DNA of 64,000 bases from Streptomyces sp. V3I7 (GCF_030817495.1 NZ_JAUSZK010000001.1:868001-932000); one strand, 5' to 3'; numbered from the stretch's first letter, positions 20,069 to 29,583 are shown. Numbers and translations are program-made. Notes: generated by a model from the letters alone, not told the origin.

Positions 20069-21238
20069 TCAGCCGACCGAGGTCACCGTGCCCGCGCCGA
20101 CCGTCCGGCCGCCCTCGCGGATGGCGAAGCCGAGACCGGGCTCCAACGGAACCTCGCGGCCCAGCTCGACGGTCATGGTGACCGTGTCGCCGGGGCGCGC
20201 GACGGCCGTCTCACCGAGGTCGACGTCGCCGACGACGTCCGCGGTGCGGATGTAGAACTGCGGCCGGTAGCCGGTCGCCACCGGGGTCGTCCGGCCGCCC
20301 TCGCGCCCGGACAGGACGTACACGCGCGCGGTGAAGCGCCGGCTCGGCGCGACGCTGCCCGGCGCCGCCACGATGTGCCCGCGCCGGACCGCGTCCCGGG
20401 GGACGCCGCGCAGCAGCAGCGCCACGTTGTCCCCGGCCTGCGCCTCCTCCATCGGCCTGCCGAAGGTCTCCAGCCCGGTGACCACGCTCTCCAGGCCGGC
20501 GCCGAGCACCTCGACGCGGTCGCCCACCCGGACCGTGCCGCGTTCGACCGCGCCGGTGACGACCGTGCCGCGGCCGGTGATGGTGAGCACGTTCTCCACC
20601 GGCAGCAGGAACGGCGCGTCCACGTAGCGCTCCGGCATGGGCACGTACGTGTCCACCGCGTCCAGCAGCGCCTCGATCGACGCCGTCCACCGGGGGTCGC
20701 CCTCCAGCGCCTTGAGGCCGGAGACGCGTACGACGGGGACGACGTCGCCCGCGTAGCCCTGCGCGCTGAGCAGCTCCCGGACCTCCAGCTCCACGAGGTC
20801 GCTGAGCTCCTCGTCGCCCGCGTCGGCCTTGTTGAGGGCGACGACGATGTGGTCGACGCCCACCTGGCGGGCGAGCAGCACGTGCTCCGCGGTCTGCGGC
20901 ATGATCCCGTCGAGCGCGGAGACGACGAGGATCGCCCCGTCGAGCTGGGCGGCACCGGTGACCATGTTCTTGACGTAGTCGGCGTGGCCCGGCATGTCCA
21001 CGTGGGCGTAGTGCCGGGTGTCCGTCTCGTACTCGACGTGCGCGATGTTGATGGTGATGCCGCGCGCCGCCTCCTCCGGGGCCCGGTCGATGCGGTCGAA
21101 GGGCACGAACGTGCCGGTGCCGCGCTCGGCCAGCACCTTGGTGATGGCGGCGGTCAGGGTGGTCTTGCCGTGGTCGACGTGGCCCATGGTGCCGATGTTC
21201 AGATGCGGTTTGGTGCGCACGTACGCCGTCTTGGGCAT
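20069..21238 (-). CDS. tuf3: Elongation factor Tu, divergent tuf3-type
   Basis: A 389-residue GTPase that delivers aminoacyl-tRNA to the ribosome. G motifs are intact: [10 protein letters not shown] near residue 20, the switch [18 protein letters not shown] and SGLKAL. It departs from major EF-Tu at conserved places (DMPGH rather than [14 protein letters not shown] rather than NKCDMVDDE, SGLK rather than SALK). Streptomyces carry a third, divergent EF-Tu gene, tuf3, induced under starvation, and this gene fits it: it stands alone, not after fusA in a ribosomal operon. The 60 bases before the ATG hold an unusual 15-base repeat. Confidence 0.9.
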   Translation of the reverse strand: MPKTAYVRTKPHLNIGTMGHVDHGKTTLTAAITKVLAERGTGTFVPFDRIDRAPEEAARGITINIAHVEYETDTRHYAHVDMPGHADYVKNMVTGAAQLDGAILVVSALDGIMPQTAEHVLLARQVGVDHIVVALNKADAGDEELSDLVELEVRELLSAQGYAGDVVPVVRVSGLKALEGDPRWTASIEALLDAVDTYVPMPERYVDAPFLLPVENVLTITGRGTVVTGAVERGTVRVGDRVEVLGAGLESVVTGLETFGRPMEEAQAGDNVALLLRGVPRDAVRRGHIVAAPGSVAPSRRFTARVYVLSGREGGRTTPVATGYRPQFYIRTADVVGDVDLGETAVARPGDTVTMTVELGREVPLEPGLGFAIREGGRTVGAGTVTSVG

Positions 21239-21244
21239 GGCTGT

Positions 21245-21297
21245 ACCTCGAAGCCTCGTAAGAGGAGATCTCGAAAGGAGAGACCTCGTAAGAAGAG
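21245..21297 (-). promoter_or_regulatory. 15-bp tandem repeats in the tuf3 leader
   Basis: On the coding strand the leader just upstream of the tuf3 ATG reads as three 15-base units (for example CTCTTCTTACGAGGT, CTCTCCTTTCGAGAT, CTCCTCTTACGAGGC) plus a partial fourth, TTCGAGGT. Each unit contains a CGAG(G/A) element that resembles a weak ribosome-binding site, and the last sits about 7 bases from the ATG. The repeat is clear; a regulatory role is inferred. Confidence 0.7.
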
Positions 21298-21622
21298 CGG
21301 GGACCCCGGGCGACTCGCCGACCCTCCCCCTGCGGGGTCCGCCGGACGATCCGGAGAGGGTCAGCTTCGGGCGCCGTCGACGGCGACGACGATCGGTACG
21401 ATCGCGACGGCAGCCTTCGGGGCATCCGCGACCGCGGATGCTGCGAGGTCGAAGGCGTGCCGGAACATGACGCCGATGATTGCGGAGGGCGTGTCGCGCG
21501 TCGAATGGTTTTCCGTCGTCCGTGCGGCCGTGCCCGGTACGGCGGTCGAGATACCCGCATCTGTGGGGGTCGCGTGCGGGCGCGTGCGGCGATCGGACAT
21601 GTGCGTCGGTTAGGGTCGCCGG

Positions 21623-22405
21623 ATGCTCGATGCCACCACCCGCTCTGGGGGCACCGCCACGGCCTCTCCCCGGGCCGCCGCCACGGAGCTCGATGTCGCC
21701 GTGCCCACGGTGGCGCCTCTCCCGCGCGCGGGCTTCACGACGCGCTGCACGCGCGCGTTGCTGTCGCCCTGGTCGCGGCTGTCCCTTCTCCTGGGCCTGC
21801 TCGCGGCGGCCGCCGTGACGATGCTGATGTTCGAACCACAGCGGCTGCTGACGCACGGCTGGCCGCCGTACCTCGGCGGGGCCGCGGCGGCCGTGGCGTT
21901 CGCGCTGGCGTACGGGCTGTGCACCGTGGCGTTCGTGCCGCGACCGCTGCTGACGCTGGCGGCGGGCACGCTGTTCGGCTCCGAACTCGGGCTCGGCTCG
22001 GCGCTGGCCGGCACGGTGCTCGGGGCCGGGATCTCGTTCGGCCTCGGCCGTGTCCTCGGCCAGGACGCGCTGCGCCCACTGCTGCGCGGCCGCTGGCTGC
22101 GGGCGGCCGACACCCAGCTGAGCCGCTACGGCTTCCGCTCGATGATGGCGGCGCGACTCTTCCCTGGCGTGCCGTTCTGGGCCGCGAACTACTGCGCGGC
22201 CGTCTCCCGCATGGGCTGGCTGCCGTTCCTGCTGGCGACGGGCCTCGGCTCGGTCCCCAACACCGTCGCCTACGCCGTCGCGGGCGCCCGCGCCTCGTCC
22301 CCGACCTCCCCCGCCTTCCTCCTCGCGATGGTCGCCATCGCCGTACCGGCCCTGGTCACCGCGGTGGTCGCCTGGCGCAAACGGCATCACTTGCGGCGCC
22401 GCTGA
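21623..22405 (+). CDS. TVP38/TMEM64 family membrane protein
   Basis: A 260-residue membrane protein with a VTT (DedA-like) domain. After a 50-residue cytoplasmic N-terminus come five to six hydrophobic segments. Family features are [15 protein letters not shown] near residue 112, [11 protein letters not shown], and [20 protein letters not shown] near residue 175. These proteins are predicted lipid scramblases or transporters. The gene lies divergently upstream of tuf3, separated by about 380 bases that hold the tuf3 leader and no supported gene. Confidence 0.88.
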   Translation: MLDATTRSGGTATASPRAAATELDVAVPTVAPLPRAGFTTRCTRALLSPWSRLSLLLGLLAAAAVTMLMFEPQRLLTHGWPPYLGGAAAAVAFALAYGLCTVAFVPRPLLTLAAGTLFGSELGLGSALAGTVLGAGISFGLGRVLGQDALRPLLRGRWLRAADTQLSRYGFRSMMAARLFPGVPFWAANYCAAVSRMGWLPFLLATGLGSVPNTVAYAVAGARASSPTSPAFLLAMVAIAVPALVTAVVAWRKRHHLRRR

Positions 22406-22870
22406 TCCGTGGGAGGGGCTGGGCGGGACCGGGCCTGCGGCTGAGCGGGTGCTGGGCCGGCGGCTGACCGACCGCCGCGCCACCGGTCCGCCCGCTCGCG
22501 TCGTGAACTCGCTTTGTCGATATGGGTGGCGCTCGGCCGGCGCTGGTCGCTGTGCTGCCGTCGAGCCGCGCTCCGCTCTGCGCGGCGCCATCGCCCGGGC
22601 CACCGGGCCACCGGCACGACCGCGAAGCGCGTCGACACCCGCCCGTGCCCCCTCAGTGGCTCGACCGACGCCCCATCCGCAGCCCCCGCTCGGCCTCAGC
22701 GGGGCACCGCTGACCCAACTCCCCACACACACCGGGCGAACCGGGTGCGAGGCTGCGTCTGGCCCGCGCCCCAACCCCTTCCTGCTTCCCCGTCATCTCG
22801 GGGCGCTACGCTGCCCCTCGATCCGCGTGATCATCACATTCCCCGATCAGCACTTGGACGCTCTACATCC
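22406..22870. other. Noncoding gap of 465 bp before uppP
   Basis: No open reading frame here has family-like sequence or a good start. There are short local inverted matches such as CGGCGGCTGACCGACCGCCG near 22458 and several alternating G/C runs. No recognisable promoter hexamers or riboswitch was identified. The transcription start of uppP presumably lies in its 3' part. Confidence 0.6.
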
Positions 22871-23746
22871 ATGTCTTGGTTTGAATCCCTCGTCCTCGGA
22901 CTCGTCCAGGGGCTGACCGAGTTCCTCCCCGTCTCCTCCAGCGCGCACCTGCGGCTGACCGCGGCCTTCTCGGGCTGGAAGGACCCGGGGGCGGCCTTCA
23001 CCGCCATCACCCAGATCGGCACCGAGACCGCGGTGCTGATCTACTTCCGCAGGGACATCGGCCGGATCGTCTCGGCCTGGTTCCGGTCGCTGTTCGACAA
23101 GAGGATGCGGCACGACCACGACGCGCAGATGGGCTGGCTGGTCATCGTCGGCTCGATCCCGATCGGCCTCCTCGGCGTGACGCTCAAGGACCAGATCGAG
23201 GGCCCGTTCCGTGATCTGCGGATCACCGCGACGATGCTGATCGTCGTCGGCGTCGTCATCGGCATCGCCGACCGGATGGCGGCCCGGGACGAGACAGGCG
23301 GCCGGCACCGGTCGCCCAAACAGCGCAAGACGCTGGAGAACCTGGGCGTCAAGGACGGCCTGATCTTCGGCCTCTGCCAGGCCTGCGCCCTCATCCCGGG
23401 CGTCTCCCGCTCCGGCGCCACGATCAGCGGCGGCCTGTTCATGGGCTACCAGCGCGAGGCGGCCGCCCGGTACTCGTTCCTGCTCGCCATCCCGGCCGTA
23501 CTCGCCTCCGGTGTCTTCGAGTTGAAGGACGCGATGGAGAGCGACCACGTCGCGTGGGGGCCGACGCTCTTCGCCACGGTGATCGCCTTCGCGTCCGGAT
23601 ACGCGTGCATCGCCTGGTTCATGAAGTGGATCTCCAACAAGAGCTTCATGCCGTTCGTCTGGTACCGCATCGCCCTGGGCATCGTCATCATCGCGCTGGT
23701 CGCAGCGGGTGTCCTGAGCCCGCACGCGGCGGAGTCGGCGGGCTGA
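22871..23746 (+). CDS. uppP: Undecaprenyl-diphosphatase
   Basis: A 291-residue integral membrane enzyme that dephosphorylates undecaprenyl pyrophosphate, recycling the lipid carrier for peptidoglycan synthesis; overproduction gives bacitracin resistance. Both family motifs are present: the glutamate-rich LVQGLTEFLPVSSSAHL near residues 11-27, and PGVSRSGATI near residue 178. About eight membrane helices are visible and the length is normal. There is no strong ribosome-binding site. It is followed by a small hairpin and a short gene. Confidence 0.96.
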   Translation: MSWFESLVLGLVQGLTEFLPVSSSAHLRLTAAFSGWKDPGAAFTAITQIGTETAVLIYFRRDIGRIVSAWFRSLFDKRMRHDHDAQMGWLVIVGSIPIGLLGVTLKDQIEGPFRDLRITATMLIVVGVVIGIADRMAARDETGGRHRSPKQRKTLENLGVKDGLIFGLCQACALIPGVSRSGATISGGLFMGYQREAAARYSFLLAIPAVLASGVFELKDAMESDHVAWGPTLFATVIAFASGYACIAWFMKWISNKSFMPFVWYRIALGIVIIALVAAGVLSPHAAESAG

Positions 23747-23752
23747 GGCCGA

Positions 23753-23769
23753 ACGGACATGCGGTCCGT
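23753..23769 (+). terminator. Short hairpin after uppP
   Basis: ACGGAC at 23753-23758 pairs with GTCCGT at 23764-23769 across a 5-base loop, 7 bases after the uppP stop. There is no T-run, as is common for high-GC actinobacterial terminators. The stem is short, so the call is tentative. Confidence 0.35.
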
Positions 23770-23818
23770 GTAGCCAAGTGGTAGCGCAGCGTCAGTGCTT
23801 GCCCCTAGGCTTGTCCGC

Positions 23819-24034
23819 ATGTTCCCCGATTCCATGCCCTCTGGGTCGTCTGGGCCCTCTGGACTCTCTGGGCTCTCCGGTTCAGCGCGCTCTGCCGCCG
23901 AGGTGAACGAGCAGATCCGCGCGCTGTGGCTGCGCGCGGGCGGAACTCTGTCGGCGCAGGAGCGTACGGAGTACGAGCTGTTGGTGGTCGAGTGGGCCGC
24001 CGCGATCCGCGGCTCGATCATCGAGGCTGCCTGA
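23819..24034 (+). CDS. Small conserved-looking hypothetical protein
   Basis: A 71-residue protein. The first 28 residues are a Ser/Gly/Pro linker (SGPSGLSGLSGSARSA) and the rest is an amphipathic helical module (VNEQIRALWLRAGG, then ERTEYELLVVEWAAAIR). The well-formed helical part and the codon usage suggest a real gene. No function is recognised. A TTG upstream could extend it by 8 codons. Confidence 0.65.
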   Translation: MFPDSMPSGSSGPSGLSGLSGSARSAAEVNEQIRALWLRAGGTLSAQERTEYELLVVEWAAAIRGSIIEAA

Positions 24035-24213
24035 GAACCACGACGTCCCACGACATCCCAGCGCCCCCTCCCGAGCCACCCGCACCCCAACGTCAGTCGG
24101 AACCGAAAAGTCGTGCGACGGACGCCTTCTGCCTGCCCGTAGAGCAGATGAAGGCCCCACCCGTACCGCCGCGCACCACTTCTTCGTCCGACTCACCCAC
24201 CCTTGAGGTGCTT

Positions 24214-26031
24214 GTGGCTCTCCTCTCCGTACTCCGTCTTCGCCGCCCTCCGCGGGCGCGGGGACGTGTCGCCATCGGTTTGCTGACGCTTCTCGCCGGC
24301 ACCCTGCCGAGCGTGACGGCCGACGCCGCCACCCCACCCTCCGGATCGGTCAGCGATACAGCCCCCACGGTCACGTGGAGCGCCGGTCCCTTCGCCACCC
24401 CGAACGTCTCCGGCACGTCCGGGACGGTGACCTGTCAGAGCCCGCAGCTCTGCGACGACTACGCCCTGAAGGTGTCGGTGCCCGCGGGCTACGACGCCGG
24501 TCACAGTCTGCGCGTCGACGTCAAGTGGCCGAACTCCGCGGCGGACTTCGACGTGTACGTCCTCGATCCGGCCGGCCGCGAGGTGGCCGCCGCGGCCTCC
24601 ACGAGCGATCCCGAGGTCGTGCTGCTCCCGGCGGTGACGGCGTCGTACACCGTGCGCGTGGTGCCGTACGCGCCGCTCGGCGACAGCTTCACCGGTACCG
24701 CGAGCCTGGTCGCCAACCCGGCCGATCCGCCGCCGAGTACGGCCGTGCCGCCGACGTACGCGAACTCCTGGGCGCCCGACAGCATCGCGGACGCGCACAG
24801 CGCCGGTGAGCCCTCGATCGGCGTGAACCGCGCCACGGGCGCCGCGATGTTCCAGGCGTACACCTCGACCCTCAAGGTCACCTACGACGGCGCCGGCAAC
24901 GCCACCTGGCAGGACAAGAGCGCGAACGCGGCCAAGGGCTGTCCTCAGGGCAGCACCACCAGCCTCGACCCGATCCTGTTCACCGACCCGGACACCCACC
25001 GCACCTTCGAGTCGCAGCTCGCCGGCAAGACCGCCCTGACCTGCTACACCGACAACGACGGGGAGACCTGGACGCCGACGGGCGGCTCGGGTGTCAACTC
25101 CGGTGTGGATCACCAGACCATCGGGGGCGGCGCGTTCGCGCCGGGCGGCCCGGGGCCGGTCACCTCGTACCCCCATGCCGTCTACTACTGCTCGCAGGAC
25201 ATCGCCGACGCCTCCTGCGCGGCCAGCCGGGACGGCGGTCTGACGTACGGGCCCGCCGTGCCGATGTACTCGCTGCTGGAGTGCGGCGGGCTGCACGGGC
25301 ATGTGAAGGTCGCCCCGGACGGCACCGTGTACGTGCCCAACAAGGGCTGCGGCGGCCATCAGGCGGTGGCCGTGTCCGAGGACAACGGGCTGTCGTGGAC
25401 CGTGCGCGAGAACCCCTCCAGCACCCCTGCCGACTCCGACCCCAGTGTGGGGATCGGCGCGGGCGGCACCGTCTACATGGGCTACCAGAACAGCGACGGC
25501 ACCGCCCACGTGACCGTCAGCCACGACAAGGGCAGGACGTGGCTGTACGACCAGAACGTCGGGTCGGCCCTCGGCATCCGGAACATCGTCTTCCCGGCCG
25601 TGACCGCCGGGGACGACAACCGCGCCGCCTTCGCCTTCCTGGGCACGACCACCGGCGGCAACTACCAGGACACGGACCACTTCACGGGCGTCTGGCACCT
25701 CTACGTGGCCACGACGTACGACGGCGGCCAGTCCTGGGTCACCGTCGACGCGACGCCCACCGACCCGGTCCAGAAGGGGTCGATCTGCACGGGCGGCACC
25801 ACCTGCGGCGACGACCGCAACCTCCTGGACTTCAACGACGTCACCGCCGACGCCCAGGGCCGCGTGCTCGCCGCCTACGCCGACGGCTGCACCGGCGCCT
25901 GCGCCACCGGCGGCGCCCAGAACTACGACGCGCTGGCGTCCATCGCCCGGCAGTCCTCCGGCGGCACGCTGTACGGCGCGTTCGACGCCGTCGTGGCCGG
26001 CAAGCGCAAGACGTCCAAAGGAGGCAAGTAG
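24214..26031 (+). CDS. Secreted BNR/Asp-box repeat protein (sialidase-like fold)
   Basis: A 605-residue exported protein. The N-terminus is a signal peptide: a basic stretch (RLRRPPRARGR), a hydrophobic core and an Ala-x-Ala site after about residue 35. Residues 50-170 look like a pre-peptidase/Ig-type beta domain (ADFDVYVLDPAGREV). From about 190 on, several Asp-box motifs occur: SRDGGLTYG, SEDNGLSWT, SHDKGRTWL and TYDGGQSWV, as in beta-propeller sialidases. The catalytic arginine triad is not obvious, so glycosidase activity is uncertain. The GTG has GAGG 6 bases upstream. The stop abuts the GTG of a lipoprotein gene, indicating an operon. Confidence 0.85.
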   Translation: MALLSVLRLRRPPRARGRVAIGLLTLLAGTLPSVTADAATPPSGSVSDTAPTVTWSAGPFATPNVSGTSGTVTCQSPQLCDDYALKVSVPAGYDAGHSLRVDVKWPNSAADFDVYVLDPAGREVAAAASTSDPEVVLLPAVTASYTVRVVPYAPLGDSFTGTASLVANPADPPPSTAVPPTYANSWAPDSIADAHSAGEPSIGVNRATGAAMFQAYTSTLKVTYDGAGNATWQDKSANAAKGCPQGSTTSLDPILFTDPDTHRTFESQLAGKTALTCYTDNDGETWTPTGGSGVNSGVDHQTIGGGAFAPGGPGPVTSYPHAVYYCSQDIADASCAASRDGGLTYGPAVPMYSLLECGGLHGHVKVAPDGTVYVPNKGCGGHQAVAVSEDNGLSWTVRENPSSTPADSDPSVGIGAGGTVYMGYQNSDGTAHVTVSHDKGRTWLYDQNVGSALGIRNIVFPAVTAGDDNRAAFAFLGTTTGGNYQDTDHFTGVWHLYVATTYDGGQSWVTVDATPTDPVQKGSICTGGTTCGDDRNLLDFNDVTADAQGRVLAAYADGCTGACATGGAQNYDALASIARQSSGGTLYGAFDAVVAGKRKTSKGGK

Positions 26032-26535
26032 GTGAAGTCCGCGTCCCCGGCCGCCCTTGTGCTCGGTGCCGTCCTCGGCCTGGCGGCCCTCACCGGATGC
26101 TCGGCGCCGGACTCGCGGGCGGAGCCTTCGGGTGCGACGCCGAACGCGTCCGGGCAGCCGACGGACGCCTCGGCCGGGAAACGGTCCGGCACGGCGTCCG
26201 GCGGCTGTCCCACCGCTCCCTCGCTGCCGCTCCCCAAGGAGTTCCCGGCGCGGCTGCCGATGCCGGACGGTGCGGTCGTGACGTCGGTGGAGCACCGGTC
26301 CGGTGACCGGCTCGTCGTGGCCACCGTCGTACGGGGCGGCTTCGACGCGGCGCTGTCTTTCCTGCAACAGCGGCTGCCCAAGGCCGGGTTCGCCCTGAAG
26401 GACGGCGAGGTGGAGGAGGACGACGCCGAGTCGGACTTCTCCTCCGCGACCGTCGTCGGACGCTGGACCCTGCGAAAGCTGCCCGACTGCGAGGGAGGGG
26501 TGAACCTGACGTATCTGACCGCCCCCGCCGGCTGA
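26032..26535 (+). CDS. Hypothetical lipoprotein
   Basis: A 167-residue lipoprotein with signal sequence and lipobox LTGC at about residues 20-23, followed by a Ser/Ala/Gly linker and a folded domain from about residue 60 (PLPKEFPARLPMPDGAVVTS). Its GTG start directly follows the stop of the BNR-repeat gene, and AAAGGAGG lies in that gene's last codons, so the two are translationally coupled. It probably sits on the outer face of the membrane and may work with the BNR protein. Confidence 0.82.
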   Translation: MKSASPAALVLGAVLGLAALTGCSAPDSRAEPSGATPNASGQPTDASAGKRSGTASGGCPTAPSLPLPKEFPARLPMPDGAVVTSVEHRSGDRLVVATVVRGGFDAALSFLQQRLPKAGFALKDGEVEEDDAESDFSSATVVGRWTLRKLPDCEGGVNLTYLTAPAG

Positions 26536-26627
26536 ACCTGGCCTGATGGCGCTGTCCCGCCCCGTCTCCACCGAATGTCCCCCGCGTATCCCTTGGCTCC
26601 GCCCGCGCCGTGCTCAAAACTGTGCCG

Positions 26628-27098
26628 ATGACGCAGCGCGTGGAGCTTGCGACCGTGCGGGACCGGCTGGCCGTGGACGACCTGGTCACCGAGTACGCGA
26701 TGACGGTGGACGACGGGGACTGGACGGCGTACCCAGGGCTGTTCACGGCGGACGGCCGGGCGGACTACCGTTCCGTCGGCGGCATCGAGGGCGACGCACC
26801 GCAGGTGGCGGGCTGGCTCGCCGACGGCTGGGGGCAGTTCACGATGCGCCAGCATCTGATCGTCAACCGCCGGGTGCGGTTCGGGGTCCTGGAGCAGGAC
26901 ACCGGTGACACCGCCGCCGTACAGGCCGACTACGTCAGCGCGTTGCGGCACGTCGGCAGGGCCCCCGCGGCGCCCGACTTCATGTGCGGGGGCCGGTACG
27001 CGTTCGGCCTGCTGCGGACGGCCGACGGCTGGCGGGTGCGGGAGCTGATCGTGCGGGAGAAGTGGCGCCGCGAACCCGACGGACCCACGGCACCGTGA
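26628..27098 (+). CDS. SnoaL-like (NTF2-fold) protein
   Basis: A 156-residue cytoplasmic protein of the SnoaL_4/NTF2-like fold. The opening RDRLAVDDLVTEYAMTVDDG and DWTAYPGLFTADGRADYRS are typical, and the closing strand ADGWRVRELIVREKW completes the cone. Enzymes with this fold act as small cyclases, dehydratases or hydroxylating-dioxygenase beta subunits; the substrate is unknown. No good ribosome-binding site precedes the ATG; a GTG 6 codons upstream is the alternative. Confidence 0.85.
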   Translation: MTQRVELATVRDRLAVDDLVTEYAMTVDDGDWTAYPGLFTADGRADYRSVGGIEGDAPQVAGWLADGWGQFTMRQHLIVNRRVRFGVLEQDTGDTAAVQADYVSALRHVGRAPAAPDFMCGGRYAFGLLRTADGWRVRELIVREKWRREPDGPTAP

Positions 27099-27179
27099 TC
27101 GGATGAGCCGACGCCCCCTTGTCGAGGAGGGGGCACGGGCGCGCACACTGGAGACAGCCGCAGGGTAGGGAGGCGACGT

Positions 27180-28754
27180 ATGAGGACGCTCGACCGCTGG
27201 CTCGCCTCCCCGTGGCGGCGCGGCATCCTCGCCGTCCTCGCGGGGGCCCTGGCGGTGATCTCCTTCCCGGCGCCCGCCGTGTGGTGGCTCGCCTACGTCG
27301 CCCTCGTCCCCTGGATCCTGCTCGCCCGCTCCGCTCCGACGGGGCGGCGGGCGGCGTACGACGGCTGGTGCGGCGGCTTCGGCTTCATGCTCGCGATGCA
27401 CCACTGGCTGCTGCCCAGCCTGCACGTCTTCACCTTCGTGATCGCCGCGCTGCTGGGCGCGCTGTGGGCGCCCTGGGGCTGGCTGGTGCGCCGCTCGCTG
27501 GGCGGGATGCCGGCGCCGGGCCGGGTCGCGGGCGCGCTGCTGGTGGTGCCGTCGGCGTGGCTGATGGTGGAGCTGGTCCGGTCCTGGCAGGGGCTCGGCG
27601 GGCCGTGGGGCATGCTCGGCGCGAGCCAGTGGCAGGTGGAGCCGGCGCTGCGGCTGGCCTCGGTCGGCGGCGTGTGGCTGCTGAGCTTCCTGGTGGTGGC
27701 CGTGAACGTCGCGGTCGCCGGGCTGGTGGCGGTGCCGGAGGCCCGCGTCCCGGCCGTGGCCTCGCTGGCGGCGACGGCGGCCGCCACCTCGGCGGCCTGG
27801 GTGTGGTCGCCGCGGCCCGACGTCGACGGCCGGGTCCGGATCGCCGTCGTGCAACCGGGTGTGGTCGGGGGCCTGGGCAGCATCGGCCATCGGCTGGACG
27901 TCGAGGAGCGGCTGACCCGCCGGCTCGTCGGCCAGGACGTCGACCTGGTCGTCTGGGGGGAGAGCAGCGTCGGCGCCGACCTCGGCAGACGCCCGGACCT
28001 GGCGCGGCGGATCGCGGCGCTGTCCCGGGAGACCGGCGCCGACATCCTGGTCAACGTGGACGCGCGGCGCTCCGACCGGCCCGGGATCTACAAGAGTTCG
28101 GTGCTCGTCGGCCCGGACGGACCGACCGGCGCCCGCTACGACAAGATGCGGCTGGTCCCCTTCGGCGAGTACGTCCCGGCCCGCTCCCTGCTCGGCTGGG
28201 CGACCTCGGTCGGCAAGGCGGCGGGCGAGGACCGCCGGCGGGGCACCGAGCAGGTGGTGATGCACGTCGGGCACGGGCTGCGCGTCGGCCCGATGGTCTG
28301 CTTCGAGACCGCGTTCCCGGACATGAGCCGGCAACTGGCGCAGGACGGCGCGGACGTGCTGCTCGGCCAGTCGTCGACGTCGACGTTCCAGGACAGTTGG
28401 GCCCCGGAGCAGCACGCGTCGCTGGCCGCGCTGCGCGCCGCCGAGACCGGCCGGCCGATGGTGCACGCGACACTGACCGGCGTCTCCGCCGTCTACGGCC
28501 CGTCCGGGCAGCGCCTCGGCCCCTGGCTCGGCACCGGCGCGAGCACCGCTCAGGTGTACGAGGTGCCGCTGGCGCACGGTGTCACGCCGTACGTCCGCTA
28601 CGGCGACTGGCCGGTGGACACGGCGCTGCTCGTCCTCGCCGGGCTGGGGATCCTGGAGGGGATGCGCGCCTTCAGGCAGCGGGGGAACGCTCCTGCACCG
28701 CACGTACCACCCGCTCGCACAGTTCGTGCGTCGCCAGCGCGTCACGGGCGTTGA
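27180..28754 (+). CDS. lnt: Apolipoprotein N-acyltransferase
   Basis: A 524-residue membrane enzyme that N-acylates the lipid-modified cysteine of lipoproteins. The first 200 residues contain about six to seven membrane helices; a nitrilase-like periplasmic domain follows (about 215-480) and a final helix ends it near residue 500. The catalytic triad is visible as Glu261 (VVWGESS), Lys322 (YDKMRLVPFGEYVP) and Cys374 (VCFETAFPD). GGGAGG precedes the ATG. Several lipoproteins in this window are potential substrates. The last 83 bases overlap the opposing oxidoreductase gene. Confidence 0.94.
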   Translation: MRTLDRWLASPWRRGILAVLAGALAVISFPAPAVWWLAYVALVPWILLARSAPTGRRAAYDGWCGGFGFMLAMHHWLLPSLHVFTFVIAALLGALWAPWGWLVRRSLGGMPAPGRVAGALLVVPSAWLMVELVRSWQGLGGPWGMLGASQWQVEPALRLASVGGVWLLSFLVVAVNVAVAGLVAVPEARVPAVASLAATAAATSAAWVWSPRPDVDGRVRIAVVQPGVVGGLGSIGHRLDVEERLTRRLVGQDVDLVVWGESSVGADLGRRPDLARRIAALSRETGADILVNVDARRSDRPGIYKSSVLVGPDGPTGARYDKMRLVPFGEYVPARSLLGWATSVGKAAGEDRRRGTEQVVMHVGHGLRVGPMVCFETAFPDMSRQLAQDGADVLLGQSSTSTFQDSWAPEQHASLAALRAAETGRPMVHATLTGVSAVYGPSGQRLGPWLGTGASTAQVYEVPLAHGVTPYVRYGDWPVDTALLVLAGLGILEGMRAFRQRGNAPAPHVPPARTVRASPARHGR

Positions 28755-29583
28755 GCACCGTCCCCGCGCGCACCGCGTCGAGGAACGTGAGCGCCGCCTG
28801 CTCGATGCCGCGCTGCCGGGAGACCGGCACCCAGTCGCCGCGCCGCCGCACCGTCGGCTGCCCCTTGTGGTCGACGACCTCGGCGAGGTTGATCACCTGC
28901 CGCTTGCTGTCCTGCCCGGAGACCTCGAGGACCTCCTCCGCTGAACCGCTGAGCCGGTTCATCGTGCCGATCGCGGTGAAACCGTCCCCGCCGAGCTGGA
29001 GGACGACGTGGTGCACCAGCCCGTCCTCGACGCGGGCGCGCACGCTCACGTCGTCGATCGGCCCGGGGGCGAGGAAGCGCAGGGTGTCGATGACGTGGAT
29101 GAAGTCGTCGAGGACCAGCGTGCGCGCGGCCTCCGGCCGTCCGACGCGGTTCTTCTGCATGAGGATCAGCTCGCGCGGGTGCTCGGCGCACTGCGCGTAG
29201 GCGGGGGCGAAACGCCGGTTGAACCCCACGGCCAGCGGGAGGTTCCGCTCCTCGGCGAGCTCCACCAGCCGTTCGGCGTCGCGGAGTTCGTACGCGAGCG
29301 GCTTGTCGACGTACGTCGGTACGTCCGCCTCCAGCAGCCGGGTGACGATCTCGGGGTGGACGTCGGTGGGCGCGTGGACGAAGGCGGCGTCGAGGTCCTG
29401 GGCGAGCAGGGAGTCGAGCGTGGTGTGCCGCTGCCCGGCCGGGAGGTGGAGGCTGTCGGCGACCTGGCTGAGGGTAGCGGGCGTCCTGGTCTGCAGATGC
29501 AGCTCCACGCCCGGCTGCACGCCCAGCACCGGCAGATAGGCCTTCTGCGCGATGTCACCGAGTCCGATGCAGCCGACCTTCAC
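28672..29583 (-). CDS. Gfo/Idh/MocA family oxidoreductase
   Basis: A 303-residue NAD(P)-dependent oxidoreductase. The N-terminal Rossmann motif is CIGLGDIAQKAYLPVL at residues 5-20, and VPTYVDKPLAYELRDAERL near residue 88 carries the conserved lysine-proline of the family's active site. The C-terminal alpha/beta domain runs from about 125. Substrates in this family are sugars or inositols; nothing nearby identifies this one. Its C-terminal 27 codons are antisense to the end of lnt. Confidence 0.9.
   Translation of the reverse strand: MKVGCIGLGDIAQKAYLPVLGVQPGVELHLQTRTPATLSQVADSLHLPAGQRHTTLDSLLAQDLDAAFVHAPTDVHPEIVTRLLEADVPTYVDKPLAYELRDAERLVELAEERNLPLAVGFNRRFAPAYAQCAEHPRELILMQKNRVGRPEAARTLVLDDFIHVIDTLRFLAPGPIDDVSVRARVEDGLVHHVVLQLGGDGFTAIGTMNRLSGSAEEVLEVSGQDSKRQVINLAEVVDHKGQPTVRRRGDWVPVSRQRGIEQAALTFLDAVRAGTVLNARDALATHELCERVVRAVQERSPAA

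Noticed and set aside
21361..21600. 79-codon minus-strand frame between tuf3 and the TVP38 gene
   Set aside because: No ribosome-binding site, Ala-rich composition without fold-like pattern, and it would lie in the tuf3 upstream region.
23763..23800. tRNA-like sequence (GTGTAGCCAAGTGGTAGCGC)
   Set aside because: It resembles a D-arm, but no anticodon arm, T-arm (GGTTCGAATCC) or matching acceptor stem follows, and part of it is the hairpin after uppP.
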